This document shows, piece by piece, positions 1-9,146 of a stretch of DNA of 64,000 bases (position 1 is the first letter of the stretch; the number at the start of each line of letters is the position of its first letter). The notes below the pieces were generated by a model that searched no databases, was not told the DNA's origin, and was given only the letters and a program-made list of their open reading frames with translations. The stretch is from an uncultured Romboutsia sp. Lineage in GTDB: Bacteria; Bacillota; Clostridia; Peptostreptococcales; Peptostreptococcaceae. Where the stretch lies: assembly GCA_937880075.1 (NCBI GenBank), contig CALFLM010000060.1, positions 62,001 through 126,000 of the forward strand, given 5' to 3'. Position numbers and translations under genes: made by a program.

Positions 1-1
1 A

Positions 2-862
2 AAATACGATGTGCCTATAGTTCCTTTAAATGTTTTAGCAATGGATGAAGAAGATATAGAAAATGTAATGGAAACTGTACTTTATGATTTCCCATTAAAT
101 GAAATAAGAATTAATTTACCTAAATGGGTAGAAGGACTTGAGAGAAATCATTGGATTAAAAATAATATAATCTTTACATTAAAACAAAGTATAGCTGAAA
201 TAGGAAAATTAAGAGATGTAGATAGCATAGTTCAAGGATTTTCAGAGTTAGAATTCTTAGAAGATACAGAAGTAGATAATGTAGAACTTGGAGAAGGTGT
301 TATAAGTATTGACTTAACAGCTAAACAAGACTTATTCTATAACGTATTAGAAGAAAAGAGTGGATTTAAAATAGATGGAGATCATCAATTATTAAATCTT
401 GTAACTAAATTATCAAGAGTTAAAAATGAATATGATAAGATAGAAAGTGCTTTATATGATGCTAAAACTAAGGGGTATGGAGTTGTAGCTCCTTCGTTAG
501 ATGAACTTAGCTTAGAAGAGCCTGAAATAATAAAGCAAGGTAAGCAATATGGAATTAAATTAAAAGCAAATGCACCTTCACTTCATATAATAAAGGCAGA
601 TATATCTACAGAAGTATCTCCTATAGTTGGTAATCAAAATCAAGGTGAAGAAATGATTAAATATTTACTAGATGAATTTGAACAAAATCCAAGTGAATTA
701 TGGGCATCAAATATGTTTGGTAAATCATTACATGATTTAGTTAAAGAACAATTACAGAGCAAGTTATATACTATGCCAGAAGAAATAAGGGTTAAGATAC
801 AAAAAACATTACAAAAAATAATAAATGAAGGAAGCATGAATATAATAACTATATTATTATAA
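2..862 (+). CDS. spoIVA: SpoIVA, spore coat morphogenetic ATPase (5' partial)
   Basis: The window opens inside this gene: an open frame without a start runs to the TAA at 860-862, giving about 286 C-terminal residues of a protein that is about 492 residues in Bacillus. SpoIVA polymerises on the outer forespore membrane, using ATP, and forms the base layer of the coat; SpoVM anchors it there. The Walker ATPase half lies outside the window. Recognition rests on the C-terminal two-thirds, including the run INLPKWVEGL and the closing helical region. The GTG at 11 is an internal codon, because the frame continues upstream (K-Y-D) and there is no ribosome site. A terminator follows directly. SpoVM, its partner, is encoded at 36647. 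Confidence 0.9.
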   Translation, partial: KYDVPIVPLNVLAMDEEDIENVMETVLYDFPLNEIRINLPKWVEGLERNHWIKNNIIFTLKQSIAEIGKLRDVDSIVQGFSELEFLEDTEVDNVELGEGVISIDLTAKQDLFYNVLEEKSGFKIDGDHQLLNLVTKLSRVKNEYDKIESALYDAKTKGYGVVAPSLDELSLEEPEIIKQGKQYGIKLKANAPSLHIIKADISTEVSPIVGNQNQGEEMIKYLLDEFEQNPSELWASNMFGKSLHDLVKEQLQSKLYTMPEEIRVKIQKTLQKIINEGSMNIITILL

Positions 863-874
863 GAATGATTCATT

Positions 875-907
875 AAAAAGGCTAAATATTTATATTTAGC
901 CTTTTTA
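875..907 (+). terminator. intrinsic terminator of spoIVA
   Basis: Inverted repeat AAAGGCTAAATAT / ATTTAGCCTTTTT around a short loop, followed by a T run; it starts 12 bases after the spoIVA stop. Confidence 0.85.
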
Positions 908-1270
908 ACGTATAATTAAACTATAATATAAACTTTAGTTTAATAATTTTAAATAGAAGTTAAAAATATGATATTTTGATAAATGTATATGGAAAAAGTA
1001 GCAGAGAGTGTCATATAGTTGGCTACATGAAGTATTTCATCAAAACATTTCTTAAGCGAAGCGAATTTTTTATTTACACAAAAATATAATATTAGATTAA
1101 TAAATATAAAAACTAAATATTTTAATATATACTAAATAAAAATAAAAATTAAATTAGTAGAAAATAGTTAAACTATGTAATGTTTTTGAAAATATAATTA
1201 AAAGGAAATTTAATATTATTTGAAGAAATAGTATAAAAGTTTGAAGAAAAGAGATTGGGGAGAATTAGTC
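908..1270. other. AT-rich intergenic region with small hairpins and a repeat copy
   Basis: No gene is visible in this stretch. It holds a hairpin GTAGC...GCTAC (998-1026), a second small one ATGAAGTATTTCAT (1027-1040), and a copy of the dispersed motif ending in GCGAAGCGAATTTTTT. The remainder is AT-rich, and I could not pick a convincing promoter for the following operon. Confidence 0.5.
1051..1074 (+). repeat. dispersed intergenic motif, copy 1
   Basis: CTTAAGCGAAGCGAATTTTT followed by TATT. The same core occurs at 9221-9240 and 35500-35526, and with one GCGAA unit deleted at 11098-11117. All copies are intergenic and in the same orientation. Confidence 0.6.
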
Positions 1271-2374
1271 TTGAGAAAAATAAGGAAAATAAAATACTCT
1301 AGATTATTGATTATTATAATATTTGTTTATATACTATTTCAAATTTCCATAAATATAATAGGAAAAAATATGGAGACTTTGGTTATAAAAAATGAGACGA
1401 TGAAGCTAAAAGTAAGTGCAAAAGGATTAATTATAAGAGACGAGTATTTAATAAAATCAGATCGAAGTGGAAACATAAAAAGTATAGCTAGAGATGGTGA
1501 AAAATTAAAAAAAGGCGATACATTAGCAGCTATATATAATAATAGTAAAAACTTAGAAGAAAATAAAAATAAGATAGTTCAGTTGAATAAAGAAATAGAA
1601 GAGTTGGGGATTGAATATGAAAATAGTAAATCGAACTTAAGTAGAGATTTAATAGATACTAAGATTAAAATTAAAAAAGAACAAAGAGCAGCTCTTAATA
1701 ATGAAAACAATAAAAATATAAACTATTTAAATATACCAACATCAGGTGTAGTATCTAGTAGATATGATGGATATGAGGAGATATATACATTGGATAAATT
1801 AAAAAATTTAACTTCTAAGGATATAGAAGAGGTAGAAAATGATTATAAAAAAATAGATATTGAAAATACATTTATAAAAGAATCAGAAGTAGTAGCAAGA
1901 ATAATACAAAGTGACTATTCATATATAGCAATATTTACTGAGGACGATATTTTTGAAGAGAATCAAAATGTAGAAATTATATTTGATAGTGAGAATGTAC
2001 AAGGAAATGTAGAAAAAATATATAGAAAAGGGGATGATAATGTAGTTATATTTAAAATAAGTAATCAAAATGTAGAAATTTATGATACAAGAGTAAAAGA
2101 ATTTGATATAATATATAAGCAAATAGACGGTTTGAAAATACCCAAACAATCTATAGAAGAAGTAAACAATCAAAAGGGTGTATACGTATTAAATCAAGAG
2201 ACTGGAAAAGTAGACTTTATTGAATTAAAAACTATACAATATGAAGATGATGAATTTATAGTTATAGACTATTACAAGAATCAAAAAAAAGGTATAAAAA
2301 CAGTTGATATATATGATGAAATCATTCTAAAGCCAAATAGTATAAATAAAAATATAAAAATAAGTAGGTGGTAA
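1271..2374 (+). CDS. membrane-anchored HlyD-like protein heading the ylm division cluster
   Basis: Function not known. One N-terminal membrane segment (about residues 10-30 of the 367-residue form, RLLIIIIFVYILFQIS) is followed by a lipoyl/biotinyl-like segment (SGNIKSIARDGEKLKKGDTL), a Lys/Glu-rich coiled coil, and a second beta-rich half. That is the layout of HlyD/RND-type adaptor proteins, but no partner transporter is nearby. TTG at 1271 has GGGGAG eight bases upstream; an in-frame TTG at 1241 would add ten residues but has only a weak site. It ends one base before the ylmE start, so it is probably co-transcribed with the division genes. Homologs sit in this place in related genomes (recalled, not checked). 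Confidence 0.7.
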   Translation: MRKIRKIKYSRLLIIIIFVYILFQISINIIGKNMETLVIKNETMKLKVSAKGLIIRDEYLIKSDRSGNIKSIARDGEKLKKGDTLAAIYNNSKNLEENKNKIVQLNKEIEELGIEYENSKSNLSRDLIDTKIKIKKEQRAALNNENNKNINYLNIPTSGVVSSRYDGYEEIYTLDKLKNLTSKDIEEVENDYKKIDIENTFIKESEVVARIIQSDYSYIAIFTEDDIFEENQNVEIIFDSENVQGNVEKIYRKGDDNVVIFKISNQNVEIYDTRVKEFDIIYKQIDGLKIPKQSIEEVNNQKGVYVLNQETGKVDFIELKTIQYEDDEFIVIDYYKNQKKGIKTVDIYDEIILKPNSINKNIKISRW

Positions 2375-2375
2375 A

Positions 2376-3077
2376 TTGAGTGCAATTAGAGAAAATCTCG
2401 AATCAATAAAATCTAATATAAAAGAATCTGCTAATAACGTAAACAGAAGAAACGAAGATATAACATTAATAGCAGTTACTAAAACAGTAGATGTAGATAA
2501 AGTATTACAAGCTATAGAATATGGTGTTACAGATGTGGGAGAGAATAAACCACAAGAATTAGCAAGAAAATATGATATTATTGGAGATAAAGTTAAATGG
2601 CATTTAATTGGAAGTCTTCAAACTAATAAAGTTAAGTATATAATAGATAAAGTACACATGATACATTCTTTAGATAGAGAATCTCTATGCGAAGAAATTC
2701 AAAAAAGAGCTGAGAAAATAGATAAAATTATTGATTGTTTAGTTCAAGTGAATATATCTAAAGAAGATAGCAAACATGGACTATATGAAGAGGATGTTAT
2801 AGACTTTATAACTAATGTTTCAAATAAGTATACTAATATTAGAATAAAAGGACTTATGACTATGGCACCATTTACTGAAAATAAAGATGAAGTAAGAAAA
2901 GTATTTAGAAGTCTTAAAAATTTATCATTATATATAGATAAGCTAAATATACCTAATGTGTCTATGAAATACTTATCGATGGGAATGAGTAATGATTATA
3001 AAATAGCAATAGAAGAAGGTTCTACTCTTGTTAGAGTAGGCACATCAATATTTGGTGAAAGAAATTATAACAAGTAA
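2376..3077 (+). CDS. ylmE: YggS/YlmE family PLP-binding protein
   Basis: A 233-residue PLP-binding protein of the YggS/PROSC family: a single alanine-racemase-like TIM barrel, without the second racemase domain. These proteins bind pyridoxal phosphate and help keep free PLP and amino-acid pools balanced; they have no firmly known catalysis. The PLP lysine lies in LIAVTKTV near residue 36, and the phosphate-binding loop is probably at SMGMSNDY near residues 207-214. Start TTG, with GGTGG just upstream and one base after the previous stop. It stands first in the conserved ylmE-sepF-ylmG-ylmH-divIVA order. Confidence 0.9.
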   Translation: MSAIRENLESIKSNIKESANNVNRRNEDITLIAVTKTVDVDKVLQAIEYGVTDVGENKPQELARKYDIIGDKVKWHLIGSLQTNKVKYIIDKVHMIHSLDRESLCEEIQKRAEKIDKIIDCLVQVNISKEDSKHGLYEEDVIDFITNVSNKYTNIRIKGLMTMAPFTENKDEVRKVFRSLKNLSLYIDKLNIPNVSMKYLSMGMSNDYKIAIEEGSTLVRVGTSIFGERNYNK

Positions 3078-3129
3078 TAAATTAAACAAATAATAAACTA
3101 AAGAATAAATGAGTAGGAGGATGTTAATA

Positions 3130-3585
3130 ATGGGAGATGGAATATTCAATAAATTTAAAAACTGGATAACTGAAGAGGAAGAAGATTATGACGTTATAGA
3201 AGACGTATATGAACAAGAAGATGAAGAGGAATTAGAACAATTTACATCTATACCAAATACTAAAACAGCTAAGATTGTTAACTTACACACAGCAAGCACA
3301 ATGAAAGTTGTCATAGTAGAGCCTAAAAAATATGAGGAAGTTACTACTATAGCAGATCACTTAAAACAAAAAAAGGCAGTTATAGTTAATTTAGAAAACT
3401 TAAATGATCCAGGCGTTCGTAAATCAATATTTGAGTTTATGAATGGAGCAGTATACGTTTTAGATGGTGGAATACAAAAAGTTTCTAAGGGAATCTTTAT
3501 ACTAGCGCCTAACAATGTAGATATAGATTCTAGCATAAAAAAAGAATTAGAAAGTAAAACACTTTTCCCTTGGCAAAGCAAATAA
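3130..3585 (+). CDS. sepF: SepF, FtsZ-membrane tether for cell division
   Basis: A 151-residue SepF. The N-terminus MGDGIFNKFKNWI is an amphipathic membrane-binding helix, followed by a very acidic linker (EEEEDYDVIEDVYEQEDEEE) and the SepF core (about residues 60-145) containing VVIVEPKKYEE and the segment VVNLENLNDPGVRKSIFEF. SepF binds the FtsZ tail and bends FtsZ filaments onto the membrane. The ATG at 3130 is chosen because AGGAGG sits nine bases upstream; the in-frame ATG codons at 3109 and 3121 precede or touch that site. ylmG follows 88 bases downstream. Confidence 0.93.
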   Translation: MGDGIFNKFKNWITEEEEDYDVIEDVYEQEDEEELEQFTSIPNTKTAKIVNLHTASTMKVVIVEPKKYEEVTTIADHLKQKKAVIVNLENLNDPGVRKSIFEFMNGAVYVLDGGIQKVSKGIFILAPNNVDIDSSIKKELESKTLFPWQSK

Positions 3586-3673
3586 TATTTGATTAAGTAT
3601 TATACTAAAAAGATGATTCAAACTTAAAAGTTATATTTAAGAAATACCTATATAAAAATAAAGGGGTGATAAT

Positions 3674-3931
3674 ATGAGCACGATAGGAATAGCGCTATAT
3701 TATTTATTTGATATATTATCATGGATTATAGTTATTAAAAGTTTTATGACATGGCTACCAAATGGTGGTGGAAAGTTTTATGATGTATTATCAACAATAA
3801 CAGAACCTATAGAAGCACCAATAAGATCGGTTATGTATAAGTATACAAGTGGACCTGTTGATTTTTCTCCAATGGTAGCTATACTTGCACTTATGCTATT
3901 AAAAAATGTAGCACTTAGAGTATTTATTTAA
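3674..3931 (+). CDS. ylmG: YggT/YlmG family membrane protein
   Basis: An 85-residue YggT-family protein with two membrane segments (about residues 4-25 and 62-82) around a loop with FMTWLPNGGG and TEPIEAPIRSVM, the family signature. YlmG proteins are linked to division and membrane organisation, but their biochemical role is unsettled. Start ATG with AAGGGGTGAT upstream. It sits between sepF and ylmH, 12 bases ahead of the latter. Confidence 0.9.
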   Translation: MSTIGIALYYLFDILSWIIVIKSFMTWLPNGGGKFYDVLSTITEPIEAPIRSVMYKYTSGPVDFSPMVAILALMLLKNVALRVFI

Positions 3932-3943
3932 GGTAATTATTAT

Positions 3944-4729
3944 ATGGATAAAATAAGACTTACTAATCATATAAAAGATATAGATTTAAAAAATAAAATG
4001 TTTAAAATTATAGACAAAGCTAATAGTTGTCTGAAACATTATGATGTAAAATGTACTGATTTTTTAAATCCGTATGAAATAAAAAATGCAATAGCTATTT
4101 TAAATTCATTTAATGATATTAAATATAGTGTGGATGGAGGGTATGACGATGCGGAAAGAAAAGTTATATTTATATATCCATACTATATGGAATATGAGGA
4201 TATAGAATATCCTTTAGAGATAGTTCAGGTAGAGGGAAACTTTAAATTTAAGGAAATATCTCATAAAGACTATCTAGGTGCAATACTTAACTTAGGAATA
4301 GTAAGAGAAAAAATAGGAGATATAATAATACATGATAATTTTTGCCAAGTTATATTGACTAGTGGTATATGTGATTTTTTAACTATAAATCTAAATAAAG
4401 TATCTAGGAATAAAGTTGTTGTTAACCAAATTGCTAGAGAGGATATTATACCAAATTCACCAAATTACAAAGATATATCTTTTACAGTTTCATCACCAAG
4501 GCTAGATTGCATAATAAGTGGACTTTATAATATATCAAGGCAAGATAGCTTAAAGTATATAAATTGTGAAAGAGTCCATGTAAATTATGAAAAGATAACT
4601 TCGCCGTCTAAAGAAATTGAAGGTAACTCATTAATATCTGTAAGAGGTAAGGGTAGATCAATTGTCGTCGATATAGGAGATGTTACAAAAAAAGGTAGAA
4701 TAAAAGTTCAAGCGAAGTTAATAATATAG
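3944..4729 (+). CDS. ylmH: YlmH, S4-domain RNA-binding protein
   Basis: A 261-residue YlmH. The C-terminal S4 RNA-binding domain starts near VSSPRLDCIISGLYNISRQ (about residue 185) and runs to the end; the N-terminal two thirds are the YlmH-specific domain. Bacillus YlmH binds the 50S subunit and acts in ribosome-associated quality control as an alternative to the RqcH pathway; this window also encodes RqcH. It has a weak ribosome site (AAGGTAATTATT) after ylmG and lies 11 bases before divIVA. Confidence 0.88.
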   Translation: MDKIRLTNHIKDIDLKNKMFKIIDKANSCLKHYDVKCTDFLNPYEIKNAIAILNSFNDIKYSVDGGYDDAERKVIFIYPYYMEYEDIEYPLEIVQVEGNFKFKEISHKDYLGAILNLGIVREKIGDIIIHDNFCQVILTSGICDFLTINLNKVSRNKVVVNQIAREDIIPNSPNYKDISFTVSSPRLDCIISGLYNISRQDSLKYINCERVHVNYEKITSPSKEIEGNSLISVRGKGRSIVVDIGDVTKKGRIKVQAKLII

Positions 4730-4740
4730 GAGGGAAAAGG

Positions 4741-5265
4741 ATGATAGCTCCAGTTGAAATAGAAAATAAAGAATTTAAAAAAGTATTAAGAGGTTATAAA
4801 GAAGAGGAAGTAGACGAATTTCTAGATTTAGTAAAAGAAGATTATGAACAATTATATAGAGAAAATTCAGAGTTAAAGGAAAAATTAAGGTTGTATCAAG
4901 ACCAAATTAATAAATATGAGAATATAGAAGAAACATTAAAAGCTACATTAGTAACAGCTCAAGGAACAGCGGAAGATGTTACTAATGCAGCTAATAAAAA
5001 AGCTAAGATTATAGTAGAAAAAGCTGATTTAGATGCTAGGCATATTATAGAAAGAGCAAATAACAACGTAATAGAAATAAGAAAAGAATATGATTCAATG
5101 GTTAAGGAATTTAAAGTATTTAGAAATAAATTTAAATCTTTACTAGAAGATGAAATAAAAAGTATAGATGAAATATTCTATAATGTAGATGAAAATCATA
5201 GTGGATTTGAAAATAACACGATGTATAATTTAGAAAATGAAGTTGCGGTTTCTAGCTTAGACTAA
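4741..5265 (+). CDS. divIVA: DivIVA, polar/septal scaffold protein
   Basis: A 174-residue DivIVA. The N-terminal lipid-binding domain carries the family signature (IENKEFKKVLRGYKEEEVDEF, about residues 6-26), followed by a long coiled coil to about residue 145 and a short variable tail. DivIVA recognises negatively curved membrane at the septum and poles and recruits other proteins. Strong AGGAGGGAAAAGG site. It closes the ylm cluster; the ileS promoter and T-box begin 18 bases later. Confidence 0.93.
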   Translation: MIAPVEIENKEFKKVLRGYKEEEVDEFLDLVKEDYEQLYRENSELKEKLRLYQDQINKYENIEETLKATLVTAQGTAEDVTNAANKKAKIIVEKADLDARHIIERANNNVIEIRKEYDSMVKEFKVFRNKFKSLLEDEIKSIDEIFYNVDENHSGFENNTMYNLENEVAVSSLD

Positions 5266-5283
5266 AAGATTATTAAAAAAACA

Positions 5284-5312
5284 TTGACTATTCAGAAAAG
5301 TTATTATAAAAT
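5284..5312 (+). promoter_or_regulatory. sigma-A type promoter of the ileS T-box transcript
   Basis: TTGACT (5284-5289), 17-base spacer, TAAAAT (5307-5312), placed just upstream of the T-box leader. A slightly different -10 (TATAAA at 5305) is possible. Confidence 0.55.
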
Positions 5313-5344
5313 TTTTTATTATAAAATAAAATACTATTTTAAAA

Positions 5345-5590
5345 GCAATGATGGAGACAGTAGATTTTAGATAATTTTACAGAGAGTTGGTATAAGCTGA
5401 GAGCCAATAAATTTATAAAGTTGAATATCACTCCTAAGCTGTAGGCTGAAAGACATTTGTTTACTAAGCTGTGCCGGTTAATGCCGTTAAACTATAGAGT
5501 GTAATATATATTAACTTCAACTTTAATATATATTAAATTAGGGTGGTAACGCGATTAATACTCGTCCCTTTTTAGGGGACGAGTTTTTTT
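5345..5590 (+). promoter_or_regulatory. T-box leader, isoleucine specifier, controlling ileS
   Basis: Classic T-box riboswitch: AGAGAGTTGG...GCTGAGAGCC in the 5' part; a specifier loop containing GAA-T-ATC-A with ATC (Ile) at 5427-5429; and the T-box AGGGTGGTAACGCG at 5540-5553. Its TGGT bulge matches ACCA of a tRNA with discriminator A, as expected for tRNA-Ile. The terminator CTCGTCCC / GGGGACGAG plus a T run is at 5561-5590. Uncharged tRNA-Ile should stabilise the antiterminator and switch on ileS. Confidence 0.95.
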
Positions 5591-5684
5591 ATACACAAAA
5601 TAGTATTATCTATTAAATAATCTTGTTTGAGATTACTAAGATTAGATAAAAATTATAAATATAAACTTTAGAAAGGGTGATTTT

Positions 5685-8600
5685 ATGTCTAAATTTAAGT
5701 CATTAGTAGACAGTTCTGTAAAACAAGCAGAAGCAGAAGTTTCTAAGTACTGGAATGAAGTAAACATACTTGAGAAAACTTTAGAAAAAGGTAAAAATGA
5801 TCCAAGTTTCGTATTTTATGAAGGGCCTCCAACAGCAAATGGAAATCCTGGAATACACCATGTTATAGCTAGAACTTTAAAGGATTCTGTTTGTAGATAT
5901 AAAACTATGAATGGATATCAAGTAAAAAGAAAAGCTGGATGGGATACTCATGGTTTACCGGTAGAGATACAAGTAGAGAAAGAATTAGGATTATCAGATA
6001 AGCAACAAATCGAAGCTTACGGAATTGATAAGTTTAATGAAAAATGTAGAGATTCAGTATTCTCTTTTGAAAAGCAATGGAGAGAAATGACTGAAAGAAT
6101 GGCTTATGAAATAGATCTAGACAACCCATACATAACTTTAGATAATAATTATATAGAATCTGTATGGTGGATATTAGATAAGTTTAATAAAGAAGGATAT
6201 ATCTATGAAGGTCATAAGATACTTCCATACTGCCCAAGATGTGGTACAGGATTAGCTTCACACGAAGTTGCTCAAGGATATAAGGAAGTTAAAAATAACA
6301 CTGTAATAGCTAAATTTAAGAGAGTTGATGCAAATGAGTATTTCTTAGCATGGACAACTACTCCTTGGACTTTGCCATCAAATGTTGCATTAACAGTAGG
6401 ACCAGAAGTTGACTATGTAAAAGTTAAGCAAAATGATGAAGTATACTATGTTGCTAAAGCACTAGCTAACAAGGTATTAGGTGAAGATTATGAAGTATTA
6501 TCAGAAATGAAAGGTAAAGATTTAGAACACGTTGAGTATGAACAATTAATGCCTTTTGTACAAACTGAAGAAAAAGCATTCTTTGTAACTTGTGGTGATT
6601 ATGTTACAACTGAAGATGGTACAGGTATAGTTCATACTGCACCAGCATTTGGTGAAGATGACTATAACCTAGGTAGAAAATACAACCTACCAGTTTTACA
6701 ACCAGTTGATGAAAGTGGTAAATTTACAACAACTCCATGGGAAGATAAATTTGTTATGGAGGAAGGTGTAGACGTTGAGATAATAAAATGGTTAGCTCAC
6801 GAAAATAAATTATTCTCTAAAGAAAAAGTAGCTCATAACTATCCACACTGTTGGAGATGTCAAACTCCACTTTTATACTATGCTAAGCCAAGCTGGTATA
6901 TAGAAATGACTAGATTAAAGGATCAATTAATAGCTAATAATAACACTGTTGAATGGTATCCGAACTTTGTTGGTGAAGGAAGATTTGGTAACTGGTTAGA
7001 AAACTTAAATGACTGGGCTATATCTAGAAGTAGATATTGGGGAACTCCACTTAATATATGGAAATGTGAATGTGGACATAAACAATCAGTTGGATCTAGA
7101 GCTGAGTTAGCTGAAAAAGCTATAGAAGATGTAAATCCAGAAACTGTAGAACTTCATAGACCATATGTTGATGATATACATTTAAAATGTGATTGTTGTG
7201 GAGAGCCAATGACAAGAGTAACAGAAGTTATAGACTGCTGGTTTGATAGTGGATCTATGCCATTTGCACAACATCACTACCCATTTGAAAATAAAGAAAA
7301 CTTTGAAGAATTATTCCCTGCAGACTTTATATGTGAAGGAATAGATCAAACTAGAGGATGGTTCTACTCATTACTTGCTATATCTACATTCGTTATGGGG
7401 AAAGCTCCATATAAGAGAGTTTTAGTTAATGACCTTGTATTAGATAAAGAAGGTAAGAAAATGAGTAAGTCTAGAGGAAATACTGTAAATCCATTTGAGT
7501 TATTTGACCAATATGGAGCAGATGCTTTAAGATGGTACTTATTATACGTATCTCCACCATGGACTCCAACAAGATTTGACGTAGATGGATTAAAAGAAGT
7601 TCAAAGTAAGTTCTTAGGAACTATGAAAAATGTATATAACTTCTTTACATTATATGCAAATACAGATGAAGTAAATCCTAAAGATTTCTTTGTTGATTAC
7701 AAAAATAGACCTGAACTAGATAGATGGATATTATCTAAGTTTAACAACTTAAAGAAAGAAGTTGAAGAAAACTTAGAAATATTTGAATTAAATAAAACCG
7801 TAAGAATGATACAAGATTTCATAAATGAAGATTTATCTAACTGGTACATCAGACGTTCAAGAAGAAGATTCTGGGCTACTGAATTAACAGAAGACAAGAA
7901 ATCAGTATACAATACTACTTATGAAATATTAACAGAGCTTTGCCAACTTATAGCTCCATTTGCTCCTTATATATCAGAAGAAATATACAGAAACTTAACT
8001 GGTGAAGTATCAGTACACTTAAGTTCTTATCCAAAAGCTAACTTAGAATTAATAAATCCAGAGTTAGAAGAAAAAATGGATTTAGTTAAAAACTTAGTTA
8101 CTTTAGGTAGAGCATCGAGAGAAGCTACTAGAATAAAGGTACGTCAACCGATACAAAAAGTATTAGTGGATGGTAAATTTGAAGATACTATAAGCGATGT
8201 AGTAGACTTAATAAAAGAAGAACTTAACGTTAAAGAAGTTGTATTTGCTAAAGATTTAGGTGAATACATGAACTTTAGCTTAAAGCCAAACTTCAAAGTA
8301 TTAGGACCAGTACTTGGTGCTAAGATGAAGTTCTTTGCAGGAGCTTTAAATAAATTAAATTCTAATGAAGTTGCTCCAAAGCTTGAAGCTGGAGAAACTT
8401 TAACTGTAGATATAGATGGAGAAAACTTTGAATTTAACAAAGGTCATGTATTAGTAAATATATCTGCTAAAGAAGGATTTAATGTATCTATGGAAAACAA
8501 CTTATTCGTTATATTAGATACTACATTAACTACAGAGTTAATAGAAGAAGGATATGCAAGAGAATTTATATCTAAGATACAACAAATAAGAAAAGCAAGT

Positions 8601-8792
8601 AACTTTGATGTATTAGATAATATAGATATAGATTTCTGTGGTGATGATGAAATAGCTCAAGCTGTAGAAAACTTTAAAGATTATATAAAATCAGAAACTT
8701 TAGCTTTAGAAATAAACAGAGTAGAAGATGAATCTTTAGAAAAGCACAACTTAAACGATCATATGACAGGTATAAAGGTTACTAGAAAATAA
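5685..8792 (+). CDS. ileS: isoleucyl-tRNA synthetase, type 2 (GIHH signature)
   Basis: Charges tRNA-Ile with isoleucine. At 1035 residues it is a type 2 (eukaryote-like) IleRS, longer than the roughly 920 of type 1 and without the C-terminal zinc finger. The class I signature, usually HxGH, is GIHH (residues 56-59, inside PPTANGNPGIHH); KMSKS is at 592-596. The editing domain contains TWTTTPWTLPSN, and cysteine pairs CPRC, CWRC, CECG and CDCC are visible. The end carries the type 2 motif LIEEGYAREFISKIQQIRK. In IleRS2 enzymes the GxHH swap has been linked to very high mupirocin resistance (see findings). Start ATG after GAAAGGGTGATTTT; expression is set by the Ile T-box. Confidence 0.96.
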   Translation: MSKFKSLVDSSVKQAEAEVSKYWNEVNILEKTLEKGKNDPSFVFYEGPPTANGNPGIHHVIARTLKDSVCRYKTMNGYQVKRKAGWDTHGLPVEIQVEKELGLSDKQQIEAYGIDKFNEKCRDSVFSFEKQWREMTERMAYEIDLDNPYITLDNNYIESVWWILDKFNKEGYIYEGHKILPYCPRCGTGLASHEVAQGYKEVKNNTVIAKFKRVDANEYFLAWTTTPWTLPSNVALTVGPEVDYVKVKQNDEVYYVAKALANKVLGEDYEVLSEMKGKDLEHVEYEQLMPFVQTEEKAFFVTCGDYVTTEDGTGIVHTAPAFGEDDYNLGRKYNLPVLQPVDESGKFTTTPWEDKFVMEEGVDVEIIKWLAHENKLFSKEKVAHNYPHCWRCQTPLLYYAKPSWYIEMTRLKDQLIANNNTVEWYPNFVGEGRFGNWLENLNDWAISRSRYWGTPLNIWKCECGHKQSVGSRAELAEKAIEDVNPETVELHRPYVDDIHLKCDCCGEPMTRVTEVIDCWFDSGSMPFAQHHYPFENKENFEELFPADFICEGIDQTRGWFYSLLAISTFVMGKAPYKRVLVNDLVLDKEGKKMSKSRGNTVNPFELFDQYGADALRWYLLYVSPPWTPTRFDVDGLKEVQSKFLGTMKNVYNFFTLYANTDEVNPKDFFVDYKNRPELDRWILSKFNNLKKEVEENLEIFELNKTVRMIQDFINEDLSNWYIRRSRRRFWATELTEDKKSVYNTTYEILTELCQLIAPFAPYISEEIYRNLTGEVSVHLSSYPKANLELINPELEEKMDLVKNLVTLGRASREATRIKVRQPIQKVLVDGKFEDTISDVVDLIKEELNVKEVVFAKDLGEYMNFSLKPNFKVLGPVLGAKMKFFAGALNKLNSNEVAPKLEAGETLTVDIDGENFEFNKGHVLVNISAKEGFNVSMENNLFVILDTTLTTELIEEGYAREFISKIQQIRKASNFDVLDNIDIDFCGDDEIAQAVENFKDYIKSETLALEINRVEDESLEKHNLNDHMTGIKVTRK

Positions 8793-8804
8793 ATATAAGT
8801 AATG

Positions 8805-8833
8805 TTGACAAAATATAAATTAATAATTTAAAT
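8805..8833 (+). promoter_or_regulatory. sigma-A type promoter of the mtnN-trpS T-box transcript
   Basis: Perfect -35 TTGACA (8805-8810), then a 17-base spacer and TTAAAT (8828-8833), about 40 bases upstream of the conserved AGAGAGT of the T-box. Confidence 0.55.
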
Positions 8834-8854
8834 CCAATGAAAAGGATTAGTAAC

Positions 8855-9072
8855 TAAATAAACTTTAATACAGAGAGTTAAGGATGCTGAGAACTTAACA
8901 TAAAGAGTTTAGTGAATGGACCTTGAAGGAGTTAGGCGAAATAACTTATCTAGATTAGCCAAGACGTGTCTGCACGTTATAGCAGAAGTAAGTGATATAC
9001 ATTATACTGTATATAATTTAGGTGGTACCGCGGAATATTATCCGTCCTATATATTTTATAGGACGGTTTTTT
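8855..9072 (+). promoter_or_regulatory. T-box leader upstream of mtnN-trpS (probable Trp specifier)
   Basis: AGAGAGTTAAG...GCTGAGAACTTAAC opens the leader. The specifier region is GTGAATGGACC with TGG (Trp) at 8917-8919, followed by A. The T-box AGGTGGTACCGCGG is at 9020-9033, and the terminator CCGTCCTATA / TATAGGACGG plus TTTTTT is at 9042-9072. trpS downstream favours Trp; the overlapping ATG (Met) reading cannot be ruled out (see findings). About 230 bases, including a structured repeat, separate it from mtnN. Confidence 0.9.
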
Positions 9073-9146
9073 ACGCTTAAGGATATTATAATACTTTAAA
9101 AAATGTGGATAACTTCTGAATGTAAGTAATATCAATAAATTGGTTT

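Noticed and set aside
11..13. GTG at 11 as the start of spoIVA
   Set aside because: The frame is open to the window edge and the residues before it continue the family match.
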